From Candidatus Pacearchaeota archaeon (GTDB lineage Archaea > Nanobdellota > Nanobdellia > Pacearchaeales > GW2011-AR1), in contig JAFCEJ010000001.1 of assembly GCA_017609175.1 (NCBI GenBank), forward strand, positions 1 to 57,427: a stretch of 57,427 bases of DNA. Direction: 5' to 3'. Positions 16,610 through 23,696 of the stretch are shown here, piece after piece; the stretch's first letter is position 1, and each line of letters begins with the position of its first letter. The notes beneath the pieces are model-generated. The model was not told the DNA's origin, did not search any database, and was given only the letters and a program-made list of their open reading frames with translations. A program made the position numbers and the translations under genes.

Positions 16610-16807
16610 ATGATGGCTTTTGATTTATATTCATTTGTTGATGGAATGGATTATAATATTTGTGAGTATTATGATAATGGGAAATGTTATGCTAATTCTG
16701 AAAAACCATGTTTCTGTGAAAAAAATAAAATTAGTTATGAACGATGTTCTTTGAGGAGAACTAATCTTAATATGATAAAAATTTTAGCTGAGAGGTTTTG
16801 CAATTAA
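16610..16807 (+). CDS. Small Cys-rich protein, 65 aa
   Basis: Two adjacent ATGs (16610, 16613) could start it. Six cysteines occur in MDYNICEYYDNGKCYA, KPCFCEKN, YERCSLR and the final CN, which suggests metal binding or a small disulfide or zinc fold. The C-terminus is a basic helix. It stands alone between elp3 and the membrane protein gene. No family recognised. Confidence 0.55.
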   Translation: MMAFDLYSFVDGMDYNICEYYDNGKCYANSEKPCFCEKNKISYERCSLRRTNLNMIKILAERFCN

Positions 16808-16842
16808 TTTATAAAGTTTGATTGGTTTTTTTTAGAATTGAG

Positions 16843-17442
16843 ATGGTATTTAGATATTTTTTAGCAGGATTTTTAGTGAAGTTAATTACTGGTTTTGATG
16901 ATACTTTGACTCATGTTCCATTGATTTCTTATTTGACTCGGACAAAAAAAGGCAAAATAGCTTTTGGTATTGGGATTTTTCTCGCGATTTGTTTTGCGAT
17001 TATTATTGCAGTATTTTTTTCGTCATTGATTAAGAATATTCCTTATTATAGATATATTGTTAGCGGGTTGATTTTTACTCTTGCAATTGTGATTTATTTT
17101 GATATTTTTAGAAAAGATAAAGTGAGGAAAACAGAAATTAAAATGCGGAAAGTTCAGAGAGTTAAACCAATTTCTCAAAAGAGGTTTTTGAGATTAATTG
17201 TTGTTGGATTTGTTGCTGCATTTGCTACTGTGCTTGACGATATGATTGCTTATTCTTCCCTGCTTTTAGGGCAGGGTGGAGAAAAGATTAGTGGTATTGG
17301 GGGAATTTTATCTGCAAGTTTGCTTGAAATTTTTATAATTGTTTATTTTTCAAGGAAATTGGTGGGATTTAAGTTTAGGAAAGAAATTGCTTCAATAGGG
17401 CTTTTGATTCTTGGGATTTTAGTTATGAAGGGAATTATATAA
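16843..17442 (+). CDS. Six-helix membrane protein with duplicated Asp-Asp motif, transporter-like
   Basis: ATG 16843 (MVFRYFLAG) lies 27 nt after a TATA box (TTTATAAAG, 16808-16816), so I reject the upstream TTG. The 199-aa protein has two repeat halves of about three helices each. Each half opens with a similar motif: FLVKLITGFDDTLTHVPLI and FVAAFATVLDDMIAYSSLL, separated by a basic loop. Inverted repeats with paired acidic residues in the first helix are typical of small ion exporters of the LysE/CadD/MntP type. I infer a metal or ion transporter; the substrate is unknown. Confidence 0.65.
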   Translation: MVFRYFLAGFLVKLITGFDDTLTHVPLISYLTRTKKGKIAFGIGIFLAICFAIIIAVFFSSLIKNIPYYRYIVSGLIFTLAIVIYFDIFRKDKVRKTEIKMRKVQRVKPISQKRFLRLIVVGFVAAFATVLDDMIAYSSLLLGQGGEKISGIGGILSASLLEIFIIVYFSRKLVGFKFRKEIASIGLLILGILVMKGII

Positions 17443-17482
17443 TTGAAAAAATTTAAAAGAGAGACAGTAGTTAGAAATATAT

Positions 17483-17603
17483 GAGCCTGTAGCTCAGTCA
17501 GGTTAGAGCACTGGTCTTATATGACGATGATTCACTGGAATCATTGCACTCTAGATTCGTCTAAGAGAGCCAGGGGTCCTCAGTTCAAATCTGAGCAGGC
17601 TCA
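17483..17603 (+). tRNA. tRNA-Ile(UAU) with 46-nt BHB intron
   Basis: Acceptor GAGCCTG pairs with CAGGCTC, discriminator A, no encoded CCA. D-stem GCTC/GAGC, anticodon stem CTGGT/GCCAG, variable GGGTC, T-stem CTCAG/CTGAG with loop TTCAAAT. The intron is 17522-17567, between positions 37 and 38. A canonical bulge-helix-bulge is visible: central helix CTTA/TAAG, 3-nt bulges TAT and AGA, and intron helix GACGA/TCGTC. The spliced loop is CTTATAA, giving anticodon UAU for AUA codons. Most archaea read AUA with a CAU tRNA carrying agmatidine, so this anticodon is unusual. Confidence 0.9.
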
Positions 17604-17723
17604 TTTTTATTTATCGCTCAGATTTTTCAAATCCACAGAAAATAAATTTTCTGTGCCACGAAATCAGGCCACGCCTACGCGTGGCTAAGTAACAGGATTT
17701 CGTTGGTGAGCAGGCTCATTTTT
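17592..17723 (+). repeat. 115-bp duplication unit: tRNA-Ile 3' end repeated around a structured insert
   Basis: The 17-bp TGAGCAGGCTCATTTTT at 17592-17608 (end of tRNA-Ile) recurs exactly at 17707-17723. Between the copies lie three inverted repeats: CACAGAAAAT/ATTTTCTGTG, CGAAATC/GATTTCG, and inside the latter GCCACGC-CTAC-GCGTGGC. The insert is GC-rich for this genome. The layout resembles att-type duplication left by integration at a tRNA 3' end, or a structured RNA processed from the tRNA transcript. No integrase lies nearby. The rest of the 17724-17767 gap shows nothing recognised. Confidence 0.7.
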
Positions 17724-17767
17724 TTGATTAGTTACTTTTAAAAATGAATTTTTTCTCTAATGATTAT

Positions 17768-17910
17768 GCCCCGATAGTTCAGAGGCCAAGAATGCAGCCC
17801 TTTCAAGATGCAGAACCTACTGATGGTTCTTTACTCTTTGACTCTCTTGAGGTTGTCTCAGGGATGATTGAAGAAAGGCTGTGACCCGAGTTCGAATCTC
17901 GGTCGGGGCA
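17768..17910 (+). tRNA. tRNA-Glu(UUC) with 70-nt intron
   Basis: Acceptor GCCCCGA/TCGGGGC with discriminator A; D-stem GTTC/GAAT; anticodon stem CAGCC/GGCTG; T-stem CCGAG/CTCGG with loop TTCGAAT. Exon 1 ends at A37 (17805), the intron is about 17806-17875, and exon 2 starts at A38 (17876). The spliced loop CTTTCAA gives anticodon UUC. The central BHB helix is CTTT/GAAG with one G-T pair, a relaxed form. The intron contains its own hairpin (AGAACC/GGTTCT). In Nanoarchaeum equitans tRNA-Glu is a split gene joined at the same position; here both halves are in cis. Confidence 0.88.
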
Positions 17911-17950
17911 TATTCTAAATATTTATAATGTGTTTTTTCTTTTTTTATTT

Positions 17951-18781
17951 ATGGAAGTTATAAAATATTCTGGAGGGATAGAACCATTTAATCCTGAAAA
18001 AATTAAATATACTATTCTTGATGCAGGAGGCTCAAAAAAACTAGCTGAAGAAGCTGTACAAAAAGTAACAAAAGAATACCATAAAGGAATGACCACGAAG
18101 GAAATTTTGAATATTCTTTTAAAATTTTTAAAAAAAGAACCCGGAGTTTCAGAAAGGTATGATTTAAAAAGAGCAATAATGTCCTTAGGTCCAAGCGGAT
18201 TTCCTTTTGAAACTTTTTTTGCTAATCTATTGAATTATTATGATTACACTACAAAGGTTGGAGAAAAATTAATTGGAAATGGTAGGGTATACGAGATAGA
18301 TATAATTGCAGAAAAAAATATTAATTCTCAAAGAAAAAAATTTATGATTGAATGCAAATATCATAACAAATTAGGTATTAGGACTAAAATACATCACGCG
18401 AAACATACCTATCAAAAATTTCTCAAATTGCAAAAATATAATTTTAACCAACCATGGCTTACAACAAATACAAAATGTTCTTTGGATACTTTAAATTATG
18501 CAAAGAAAGTAAATTTGAAAATAACAAGTTGGAAATATCCTAAAAATGAATCTTTAAAAGATTTAATTAAAAATAAAAAACTTTATCCAATAACTATTTT
18601 AAAATTTCTTCCTAAGGAGATAAAAGAAAAATTATATAATTCTAAAATTTTAATCTTAAAAGATTTGTTTAAATATAATAAAACAGATTTAATTAGAATT
18701 ACAGGCCTTACAAAAAAAGAAATTGAAATGGTTACTAGAGAAGCGAGAGATATTCTTGGAAATACTTCACAATCTTTATAA
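17951..18781 (+). CDS. ATP-cone / Mrr-like nuclease / helix-hairpin-helix protein
   Basis: The start is ATG 17951 (MEVIKYSGG), about 26 nt after ATATTTATAAT; the track start is an upstream TTG-type extension. Residues 1-80 are an ATP-cone (VIKYSGGIEPFNPEKIKYTI), a nucleotide-sensing module best known from ribonucleotide reductase and NrdR. Residues 85-200 form a restriction-endonuclease-like fold with the catalytic pattern EIDIIAE...FMIECKYH (D...ExK). The C-terminus (ITGLTKKEIEMVTREA) is a helix-hairpin-helix-like DNA-binding or oligomerising segment. I infer a nucleotide-regulated DNA nuclease, possibly in repair or defence. No methyltransferase partner lies next to it. Confidence 0.8.
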   Translation: MEVIKYSGGIEPFNPEKIKYTILDAGGSKKLAEEAVQKVTKEYHKGMTTKEILNILLKFLKKEPGVSERYDLKRAIMSLGPSGFPFETFFANLLNYYDYTTKVGEKLIGNGRVYEIDIIAEKNINSQRKKFMIECKYHNKLGIRTKIHHAKHTYQKFLKLQKYNFNQPWLTTNTKCSLDTLNYAKKVNLKITSWKYPKNESLKDLIKNKKLYPITILKFLPKEIKEKLYNSKILILKDLFKYNKTDLIRITGLTKKEIEMVTREARDILGNTSQSL

Positions 18782-18803
18782 AATACATCCTTTTTGATTG
18801 GTT

Positions 18804-19988
18804 ATGTTAATTGGGTTGGTTGGAAAGCCGTCGTGTGGGAAAAGTACATTTTTTAAAGCAGCGACCTTGGCAGAAGTTGAAATTGCTTCATATCCTTTTA
18901 CTACAATTAAACCTAATCATGGAGTTGGGTATGTTAAAGTTGATTGCATTGATAAAGAATTCAATGTGCAATGTCAGCCTAAACATGGTTTTTGTGTTGA
19001 TGGTTGGAGATTTGTTCCAGTTGAGTTAATGGATGTAGCAGGATTAGTTCCTGGTGCTTCAGAAGGAAAAGGACTTGGGAATCAATTTTTAGATGATTTG
19101 AGACAGGCAGATGTTTTTATTCATATTGTTGATGTGTCTGGGACAACTGATGCAGAAGGAAAACCTACGAAAGATTATGACCCTTGTAGTGATATTCAGT
19201 TTTTAGAAGATGAATTAAATAACTGGTATTATAATATTTTGAAAAAAGTTTGGAGAACATTTTCTAGAAAAGCAGAGATAGAAGATATAAATTTCTCAGA
19301 GGCGGTTGCAAAACAATTTTCTGGTTTGAAAGTTGTTGAGGATGATGTTAAAGATGTTTTGAGGAAATTAGATTTTTCTGAGAAGCCAAGTCAATGGAAA
19401 GACGAACAGATTAAAAAATTTGCATCAGAATTGAGGAAGTTAAGTAAACCAATGATAATTGCAGCAAATAAAGTTGATACTGAAAAAGGAAAAGAAAATT
19501 ATCAGAAGCTTAAAACCAAATTTCCAAATTTAATTGTTATGCCATGTTCTGCAGATTCTGAACTTGCTTTGAGAGAAGCTGCTAAGGCTAATTTAATCAA
19601 ATATATTCCAGGAGAAAGAAATTTTGAAATAAAAGGTGAATTGAACGAAAAACAACGAGAAGCATTAGAAAAAATAAAGAAAGATGTTCTTGATAAATTT
19701 CCTGAAGGAACTGGTGTTCAGGCTATTTTAAATTCTGCTGTTTTTGATTTGTTAAAGTATATTGCAATTTTTCCGGCTGGCGCGACAAAATTGGCAGATA
19801 GCAAAGGAAATATTTTGCCCGATTGTTTTTTGTTGCCAGAAGGAAGCACAGCTCTAGATTTTGCTTATTTTTTGCATACAGATTTTGGAAAAAATTTTAT
19901 TAAAGCTATTGACGCAAGAACGAAAAAAGCTCTTGGCAAGGATTATAAATTAAAACATCGTGATGCATTGGAGATTGTTACGAGATGA
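18804..19988 (+). CDS. Obg/YchF-family GTPase with C-terminal TGS-type domain
   Basis: The start is ATG 18804 (MLIGLVGKPSCGKSTFF), 20-30 nt after CTTTATAAAATAC; the track start two codons upstream is TTG. G1 is GLVGKPSCGKST, the switch/G2 region is YPFTTIKPNHGVGYV, G3 is DVAGLVPGASEGKGLGNQFL, G4 is ANKVD. A helical insertion with the DYDPCSDIQFLEDEL motif follows G3, typical of the archaeal Obg-like group, and a TGS domain (about 310-396) ends the protein. These GTPases associate with ribosomes or translation. At 392-ish aa the length is normal. Overlaps the DUF167 gene by ATGA. Confidence 0.93.
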   Translation: MLIGLVGKPSCGKSTFFKAATLAEVEIASYPFTTIKPNHGVGYVKVDCIDKEFNVQCQPKHGFCVDGWRFVPVELMDVAGLVPGASEGKGLGNQFLDDLRQADVFIHIVDVSGTTDAEGKPTKDYDPCSDIQFLEDELNNWYYNILKKVWRTFSRKAEIEDINFSEAVAKQFSGLKVVEDDVKDVLRKLDFSEKPSQWKDEQIKKFASELRKLSKPMIIAANKVDTEKGKENYQKLKTKFPNLIVMPCSADSELALREAAKANLIKYIPGERNFEIKGELNEKQREALEKIKKDVLDKFPEGTGVQAILNSAVFDLLKYIAIFPAGATKLADSKGNILPDCFLLPEGSTALDFAYFLHTDFGKNFIKAIDARTKKALGKDYKLKHRDALEIVTR

Positions 19989-20194
19989 TAATAAAAATAA
20001 AGGTAAAACCAAATTCTGGTGAGCAGGATATTGAAAAGAAAGAAGATTTTTATCTTGTGAAGTTAAAGTCGGTTCCTGAAAATAATAAAGCGAATTTAGA
20101 GTTGTTGAAAATTTTAAAAAGATATTTTGGGAAAGAAGTTAAAATTAAATCTGGTTTTACTTCAAGAAATAAGATTATTGAAGTTAATGATTAA
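19985..20194 (+). CDS. DUF167 (YggU/UPF0235) family protein
   Basis: The 69-aa frame starts inside the stop codon of the GTPase gene (ATGATAA), so translation is coupled. It reads MIIKIKVKPNSGEQDIE, then VKLKSVPENNKANLELLKILKRYFG and VKIKSGFTSRNKIIEV, the standard order of DUF167 with the conserved N-KAN and SG--S-K segments. The family is widespread in bacteria and archaea; its biochemical function is not established. Confidence 0.9.
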   Translation: MIIKIKVKPNSGEQDIEKKEDFYLVKLKSVPENNKANLELLKILKRYFGKEVKIKSGFTSRNKIIEVND

Positions 20195-20227
20195 TGAGAA
20201 AAACAAGTTTTTAAGGAATTATTATTT

Positions 20228-20638
20228 TTATTGAGATATCTGGTTTATTTCATTTAAAACATCCTTTATACAGCCAATATAACCTTCTCTTTTTTGCATA
20301 GTATTCATAGAATTCTCCCCACTTAATAGATGTTGTTGGGTGTTTAATTTTCTTTCTAAATAATTTGTTATATCTTTTCTTTTTTCTATTTCTAATTGAT
20401 ACAAATCAGCATATTTATTTACTAATGCCAAAAGATTATTAGTTAAATATATTAATTGATCTTTGTTTAATCTTCTGATTTCTTTTTTTACTTCTAATTC
20501 ATGTTCTATGTTGCTCCTATCTTCATGACTTTTTCTATTTCTTATTATTTCTTCTAGGTTATTTCTTATTTTTTCAATTGGGGTTATATCAATTTCTTTC
20601 ACTAATTTGCCCTTTTTATATTCTTTAATCTTTGTCAT
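20228..20638 (-). CDS. Coiled-coil hypothetical protein, 136 aa
   Basis: Begins MTKIKEYKKGKLVKEIDITPIEKI, followed by long charged helices (EHELEVKKEIRRLNKD, YQLEIEKRKDITNYLERKL) that should form coiled coil. It ends GYIGCIKDVLNEINQISQ. No membrane segment or catalytic motif. Convergent to the DUF167 gene with a 33-bp gap. No family recognised. Confidence 0.6.
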   Translation of the reverse strand: MTKIKEYKKGKLVKEIDITPIEKIRNNLEEIIRNRKSHEDRSNIEHELEVKKEIRRLNKDQLIYLTNNLLALVNKYADLYQLEIEKRKDITNYLERKLNTQQHLLSGENSMNTMQKREGYIGCIKDVLNEINQISQ

Positions 20639-20687
20639 AATTATTCTGCAGGTTTAATCTTTAAATAAATTTATATTATTTGAAATA

Positions 20688-21177
20688 TTAATCAATGTGT
20701 CCTGGGCATAAAATTTTATATTTGATTTTTGAAATTTTTTTGAGGGATTCTCGCATTTTTTCATGGTCGCTTTCAGGAAAGTCTGTTCTTCCAATATACC
20801 CATGATGGAAAATTACATCACCTGAAAATAGAATATCTTTGTAAATTATGCAAATGTCTTCTTGTGTATGGCCAGGTGTTTTTATTATTTTTAATTCAGG
20901 GATTTTTAGTTTGTTTATATTTTTTGACGAATAGATTTTTGCATTCTTAAAAACCTCTAAATTTCCTATGGTCAAAATGTTTGTGTGTTAAGATTATTAT
21001 ATTTACCTTCTCTTTTTGGATTCCTATTTCTTTTAAATCTCTTATTAGAGCATTTCTATTTTGCAAAGAGCTTGTGTCAATTAAAATATTGTTTTTGTTC
21101 AATTTAATTAGATAAACACAGGAGCCAAATGATTCAAATGATAATTGCCAAACATTCTTTTTTATTCTATTTATCAT
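20688..21177 (-). pseudogene. Frameshifted metallo-beta-lactamase-fold hydrolase
   Basis: ATG 21177 gives MINRIKKNVWQLSFESFGSC..., with the zinc motif THKHFDH at about residue 65. The frame then runs into a stop after RKFRGF. In a second frame the expected continuation IGNLEVFKNAKIY...TPGHTQEDICI...FSGDVIFH...LCPGHID is intact to the stop at 20688. A loss of two bases around 20967 (CATAGG where CATATAGG would read H-I-G) joins the two. All zinc ligands are otherwise present (HxHxDH, GHTQED, GD, final GH). The family includes glyoxalase II-like hydrolases. Real decay, a recent mutation, or an assembly error are all possible. Confidence 0.82.
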
Positions 21178-21225
21178 ATTTTTCTCTTGCAAAATTAATA
21201 TAAAGGTTTTTTGTTTTTGAAGAAT

Positions 21226-21600
21226 ATGAGATATGAGTTTGCTCCAGATATACAGAAAAAAGCGGAAGAGATTTGTAGAGTTTTGTTTCCTCATGTGAAA
21301 ATATGGCGTATGAAATGCTTTCGGAGTTTTGGAACATCTTCTCGCCGAACAATTGCAAGATGTCATACAATTGGGAAGCTTATGCAAAAGGCAATTGGAG
21401 TAAAAGCACATTATGCTTTGGAATTTTTGTCTGAGAGATTTGATAAATTGAGTGAAGAAGAAAAAACAAAAGTGATTATTCACGAATTAATGCATATTCC
21501 AAAAACTTTTGGTGGTGGGTTTAAACATCATAACTGGGTTACTGAAAAGAATGTGAACCAATTATATAAGAGGCTGAAAGAAAATGAAAATAAAGATTAA
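21226..21600 (+). CDS. Predicted zinc metallopeptidase (HExxH), COG4900-like
   Basis: I use ATG 21226 (MRYEFAPDIQKKAEEI) instead of the upstream TTG. The 124-aa protein carries IIHELMHIPKTFGGGFKHHN: HExxH plus two further histidines that can complete zinc binding. The N-terminal half is helical with basic stretches (SSRRTIARCHTIGK). Matches my memory of a small archaeal predicted metallopeptidase family; the physiological substrate is unknown. The last 17 nt overlap the DUF192 gene, so they are translationally linked. Confidence 0.8.
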   Translation: MRYEFAPDIQKKAEEICRVLFPHVKIWRMKCFRSFGTSSRRTIARCHTIGKLMQKAIGVKAHYALEFLSERFDKLSEEEKTKVIIHELMHIPKTFGGGFKHHNWVTEKNVNQLYKRLKENENKD

Positions 21601-21928
21601 CACCCATATTATTGATGTTAAGAAAGTTTCTGGATTTGGGAAATTTTTGGGTTTGATGTTTAAGCAAAAAAATAATGCTGATGCTCTCCTGTTTGAATTT
21701 AACAAACCAACACATTTAAAGATTCATTCTTTTTTTGTATTTTTTCCTTTTATAGCTGTTTGGCTGGATGAGGATAATAAACTTATTGAAATAAAAAAAA
21801 TTGAACCTTTTAGATTATCTATTGGACCAAACAGAAAATTTTCAAAGTTGATTGAGATTCCTATTAATAAAAAATATAAAAACTTATGTAAGTTCGTCGC
21901 TGATGCGAAACATTTAAATAGTTTTTAA
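21584..21928 (+). CDS. DUF192 family protein
   Basis: 114 aa, starting within the metallopeptidase gene (17-nt overlap). The order KVSGFGKFLGLMFKQKNNADALLFEF, THLKIHSFFVFFPFIAVWLDEDNKLIE and FRLSIGPNRKFSKLIEIP matches DUF192 (H-SFFMPF-IDVVFLD-...). Archaeal members lack a signal peptide, as here. The family's function is unknown. Confidence 0.85.
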   Translation: MKIKINTHIIDVKKVSGFGKFLGLMFKQKNNADALLFEFNKPTHLKIHSFFVFFPFIAVWLDEDNKLIEIKKIEPFRLSIGPNRKFSKLIEIPINKKYKNLCKFVADAKHLNSF

Positions 21929-21966
21929 TGTTGATTTACTTATATTCAATAAAAAAGGAGGTAAAA

Positions 21967-22140
21967 ATGGGAAAAATAATTGCTAAGAATGTTGTTAAGA
22001 GGAAACAAGGATATCTTTACTATGTCGATGGTAAGGGAAATGTCTGCGAAGCTAAAATGGCTCGTGGTGGAAAAAAGAAGAAAAAGAAAGTAACTAAGAA
22101 AAAAACAAAAAAGAAAACAACAAAGAAAAAGAGGAGATAA
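21967..22140 (+). CDS. Lys-rich mini-protein, 57 aa
   Basis: The track start at 21928 is too far upstream; ATG 21967 has a strong Shine-Dalgarno (AAAGGAGGTAAAA) at ideal spacing. The first 35 residues form a compact module (MGKIIAKNVVKRKQGYLYY...), followed by a tail made almost only of Lys, Thr and Arg (KKKTKKKTTKKKRR). A strong start signal and such a basic tail suggest an abundant nucleic-acid-binding protein, possibly chromatin- or ribosome-associated. That is inference; I do not recognise a named family. Confidence 0.75.
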   Translation: MGKIIAKNVVKRKQGYLYYVDGKGNVCEAKMARGGKKKKKKVTKKKTKKKTTKKKRR

Positions 22141-22178
22141 GTTAAATTTCTTTTTTATTTTATTTTTTAATTATCTTT

Positions 22179-22586
22179 TTATCTTGCATTTAAATAGCCT
22201 TGTTTTATTAGGATTTTTCCAAGTTCTTGTATATCAAGATGTTCTATTCCAGACCAAGTGAATAATTCAAGTGCTTTTTCTAAATCTCCATCAATTTTTT
22301 TAAATCTGTCTTGGACAGAACTGGTTAATTTTATGTTTAATGAATTATCTTTTATAGTCATTTCTTTTTTCATTGATAAAATGTTTGGCATAATTATATT
22401 TATATCATAAGAAGAACCTATTCTATTTGTTTCAATTTGTATTTTGGTTAATGGTTCTGATTTAAATTTTCCATGAGCTTCGTGATATACTCTTAATGCA
22501 ACACAGAATTCTTTCATATTTTCTTTGGTTATTATTATATCGCAAAAATTTTCATCACCTTTTCTTGCTAAAATGTAATATTTCAT
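22179..22586 (-). CDS. Hypothetical protein, 135 aa
   Basis: Starts MKYYILARKGDENFCDIIITK; mixed alpha/beta composition without signal peptide or membrane helix. The centre (TKIQIETNRIGSSYDINIIMP) is beta-like and the end (ALELFTWSGIEHLDIQELGKILIKQG) helical. Lies divergently from kae1 with a 55-bp gap, which includes the kae1 TATA-like TTATTTATAATAATT. No family recognised. Confidence 0.6.
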   Translation of the reverse strand: MKYYILARKGDENFCDIIITKENMKEFCVALRVYHEAHGKFKSEPLTKIQIETNRIGSSYDINIIMPNILSMKKEMTIKDNSLNIKLTSSVQDRFKKIDGDLEKALELFTWSGIEHLDIQELGKILIKQGYLNAR

Positions 22587-22641
22587 TTTAGATATTTTAC
22601 TTTATCAAAAGTTATTTATAATAATTATTGTAGTTTAAGAT

Positions 22642-23631
22642 ATGGTAATTGTTTTGGGAATTGAATCAACAGCACATACTTTTGGCGTTGCGGTTGTGAG
22701 TGGTGGGAGGATTTTAAGCAATGTTAAAAGAGTTTTTACAACCGAACAAGGAGGGATGATTCCGATTGAAGTTGCGGGATTTCATGCGAATAATAAAAAT
22801 GAAATTTATTTTGAAGCACTAAACGAAGCTGAAATTGATGAAAATAAAATTGATGTAATTGCTTTTTCCCAAGGACCAGGATTAGCACCCTGTTTGATTG
22901 AGGGAATGAAATTTACAAAAGAGCTTGCCGAAAGATTGAAAATTCCGATTGTTCCTGTGAATCATTGTATTGCTCATTTAGAAATTGGCCAATTAACTGG
23001 TGCAAAAGACCCTGTAATGCTTTATTGTTCTGGGGCAAATACTCAGATAATTGCTTATGCGTCTGGTAAATATAGAATTTTTGGAGAGACTTTGGATATT
23101 GGTGTTGGGAATTTTATTGATACTTTTGCACGTTATGCAGGTATTGGTTTTCCTGGAGGACCTGCAATTCAGAAATTAGCAGAGAGTGGGAAGAGATATA
23201 TTGAACTCCCTTATAAAGTTAAGGGAATGGATATTGCACTTTCTGGGATTTTAACAAATTTGAAACAGAAGCTTGAATCGGGGAAATGTAAATTAGAGGA
23301 TTTGGCCTATTCTCTTCAGGAAACTGTTTTTGCAATGTTGGTTGAAACTGCTGAAAGGGCGTTGGCCCATACAGGCAAGAAAGAACTTTTGCTTGGAGGG
23401 GGTGTTGCGTGTAATAAAAGATTGCAAGAAATGTGTAAGATAATGTGCAGAGAAAGGAAAGCAAAATTTTTCTGTCCTGAACCGTCGCTGTTAGTGGATA
23501 ATGCTGCTATGATTGCTTATCTTGGAGAGATAATGTTCAAGAACGGAATAAAATTTAAAGGAAAACAAATCGAAAAAGTTGATATAAAACCAAAACAAAG
23601 GACTGATGAAGTTGAAGTAAAGTGGAAATAA
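22642..23631 (+). CDS. kae1: Kae1/TsaD tRNA threonylcarbamoyltransferase subunit
   Basis: Transfers threonylcarbamoyl to A37 of ANN-reading tRNAs, as part of the archaeal KEOPS complex. ASKHA fold with LGIESTAHTFGVAVV at the N-terminus, GPGLAPCLIEGMKFTKELA, the metal motif HCIAHLEIG, MLYCSGANTQI, GNFIDTFAR and GGGVACNKRLQEM. 329 aa, so it is the stand-alone form without the Bud32 kinase fusion seen in some euryarchaea. TATA box about 20-30 nt upstream. tRNA-Ile nearby in this window is a natural t6A substrate. Confidence 0.97.
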   Translation: MVIVLGIESTAHTFGVAVVSGGRILSNVKRVFTTEQGGMIPIEVAGFHANNKNEIYFEALNEAEIDENKIDVIAFSQGPGLAPCLIEGMKFTKELAERLKIPIVPVNHCIAHLEIGQLTGAKDPVMLYCSGANTQIIAYASGKYRIFGETLDIGVGNFIDTFARYAGIGFPGGPAIQKLAESGKRYIELPYKVKGMDIALSGILTNLKQKLESGKCKLEDLAYSLQETVFAMLVETAERALAHTGKKELLLGGGVACNKRLQEMCKIMCRERKAKFFCPEPSLLVDNAAMIAYLGEIMFKNGIKFKGKQIEKVDIKPKQRTDEVEVKWK

Positions 23632-23665
23632 AATTTCAAAACTTATATGGTTGTTGTGTTAGAAA

Positions 23666-23677
23666 CTTTTATAAACT
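23666..23677 (+). promoter_or_regulatory. TATA box of the L7Ae operon
   Basis: CTTTTATAAACT sits 65-76 nt before the L7Ae ATG but only 20-30 nt before the kink-turn. That places the likely transcription start at about 23695, so the mRNA would begin with the kink-turn and have a leader of about 45 nt, unlike the leaderless genes around it. Confidence 0.55.
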
Positions 23678-23696
23678 CATTTTTCAAATTATCTTT

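Noticed and set aside
17806-17875. Box C/D guide RNA inside the tRNA-Glu intron
   Set aside because: TGATG and CTGA words occur but not in C-D'-C'-D order, and no guide stretch is convincing.
17930-17950. TTG-type extended start of the ATP-cone gene
   Set aside because: The TATA box spacing and the domain start favour ATG 17951.
21211-21483. Minus-strand N-terminal extension of the MBL ORF (20947-21483)
   Set aside because: The first 102 residues are antisense to the metallopeptidase gene; MBL similarity starts at ATG 21177.
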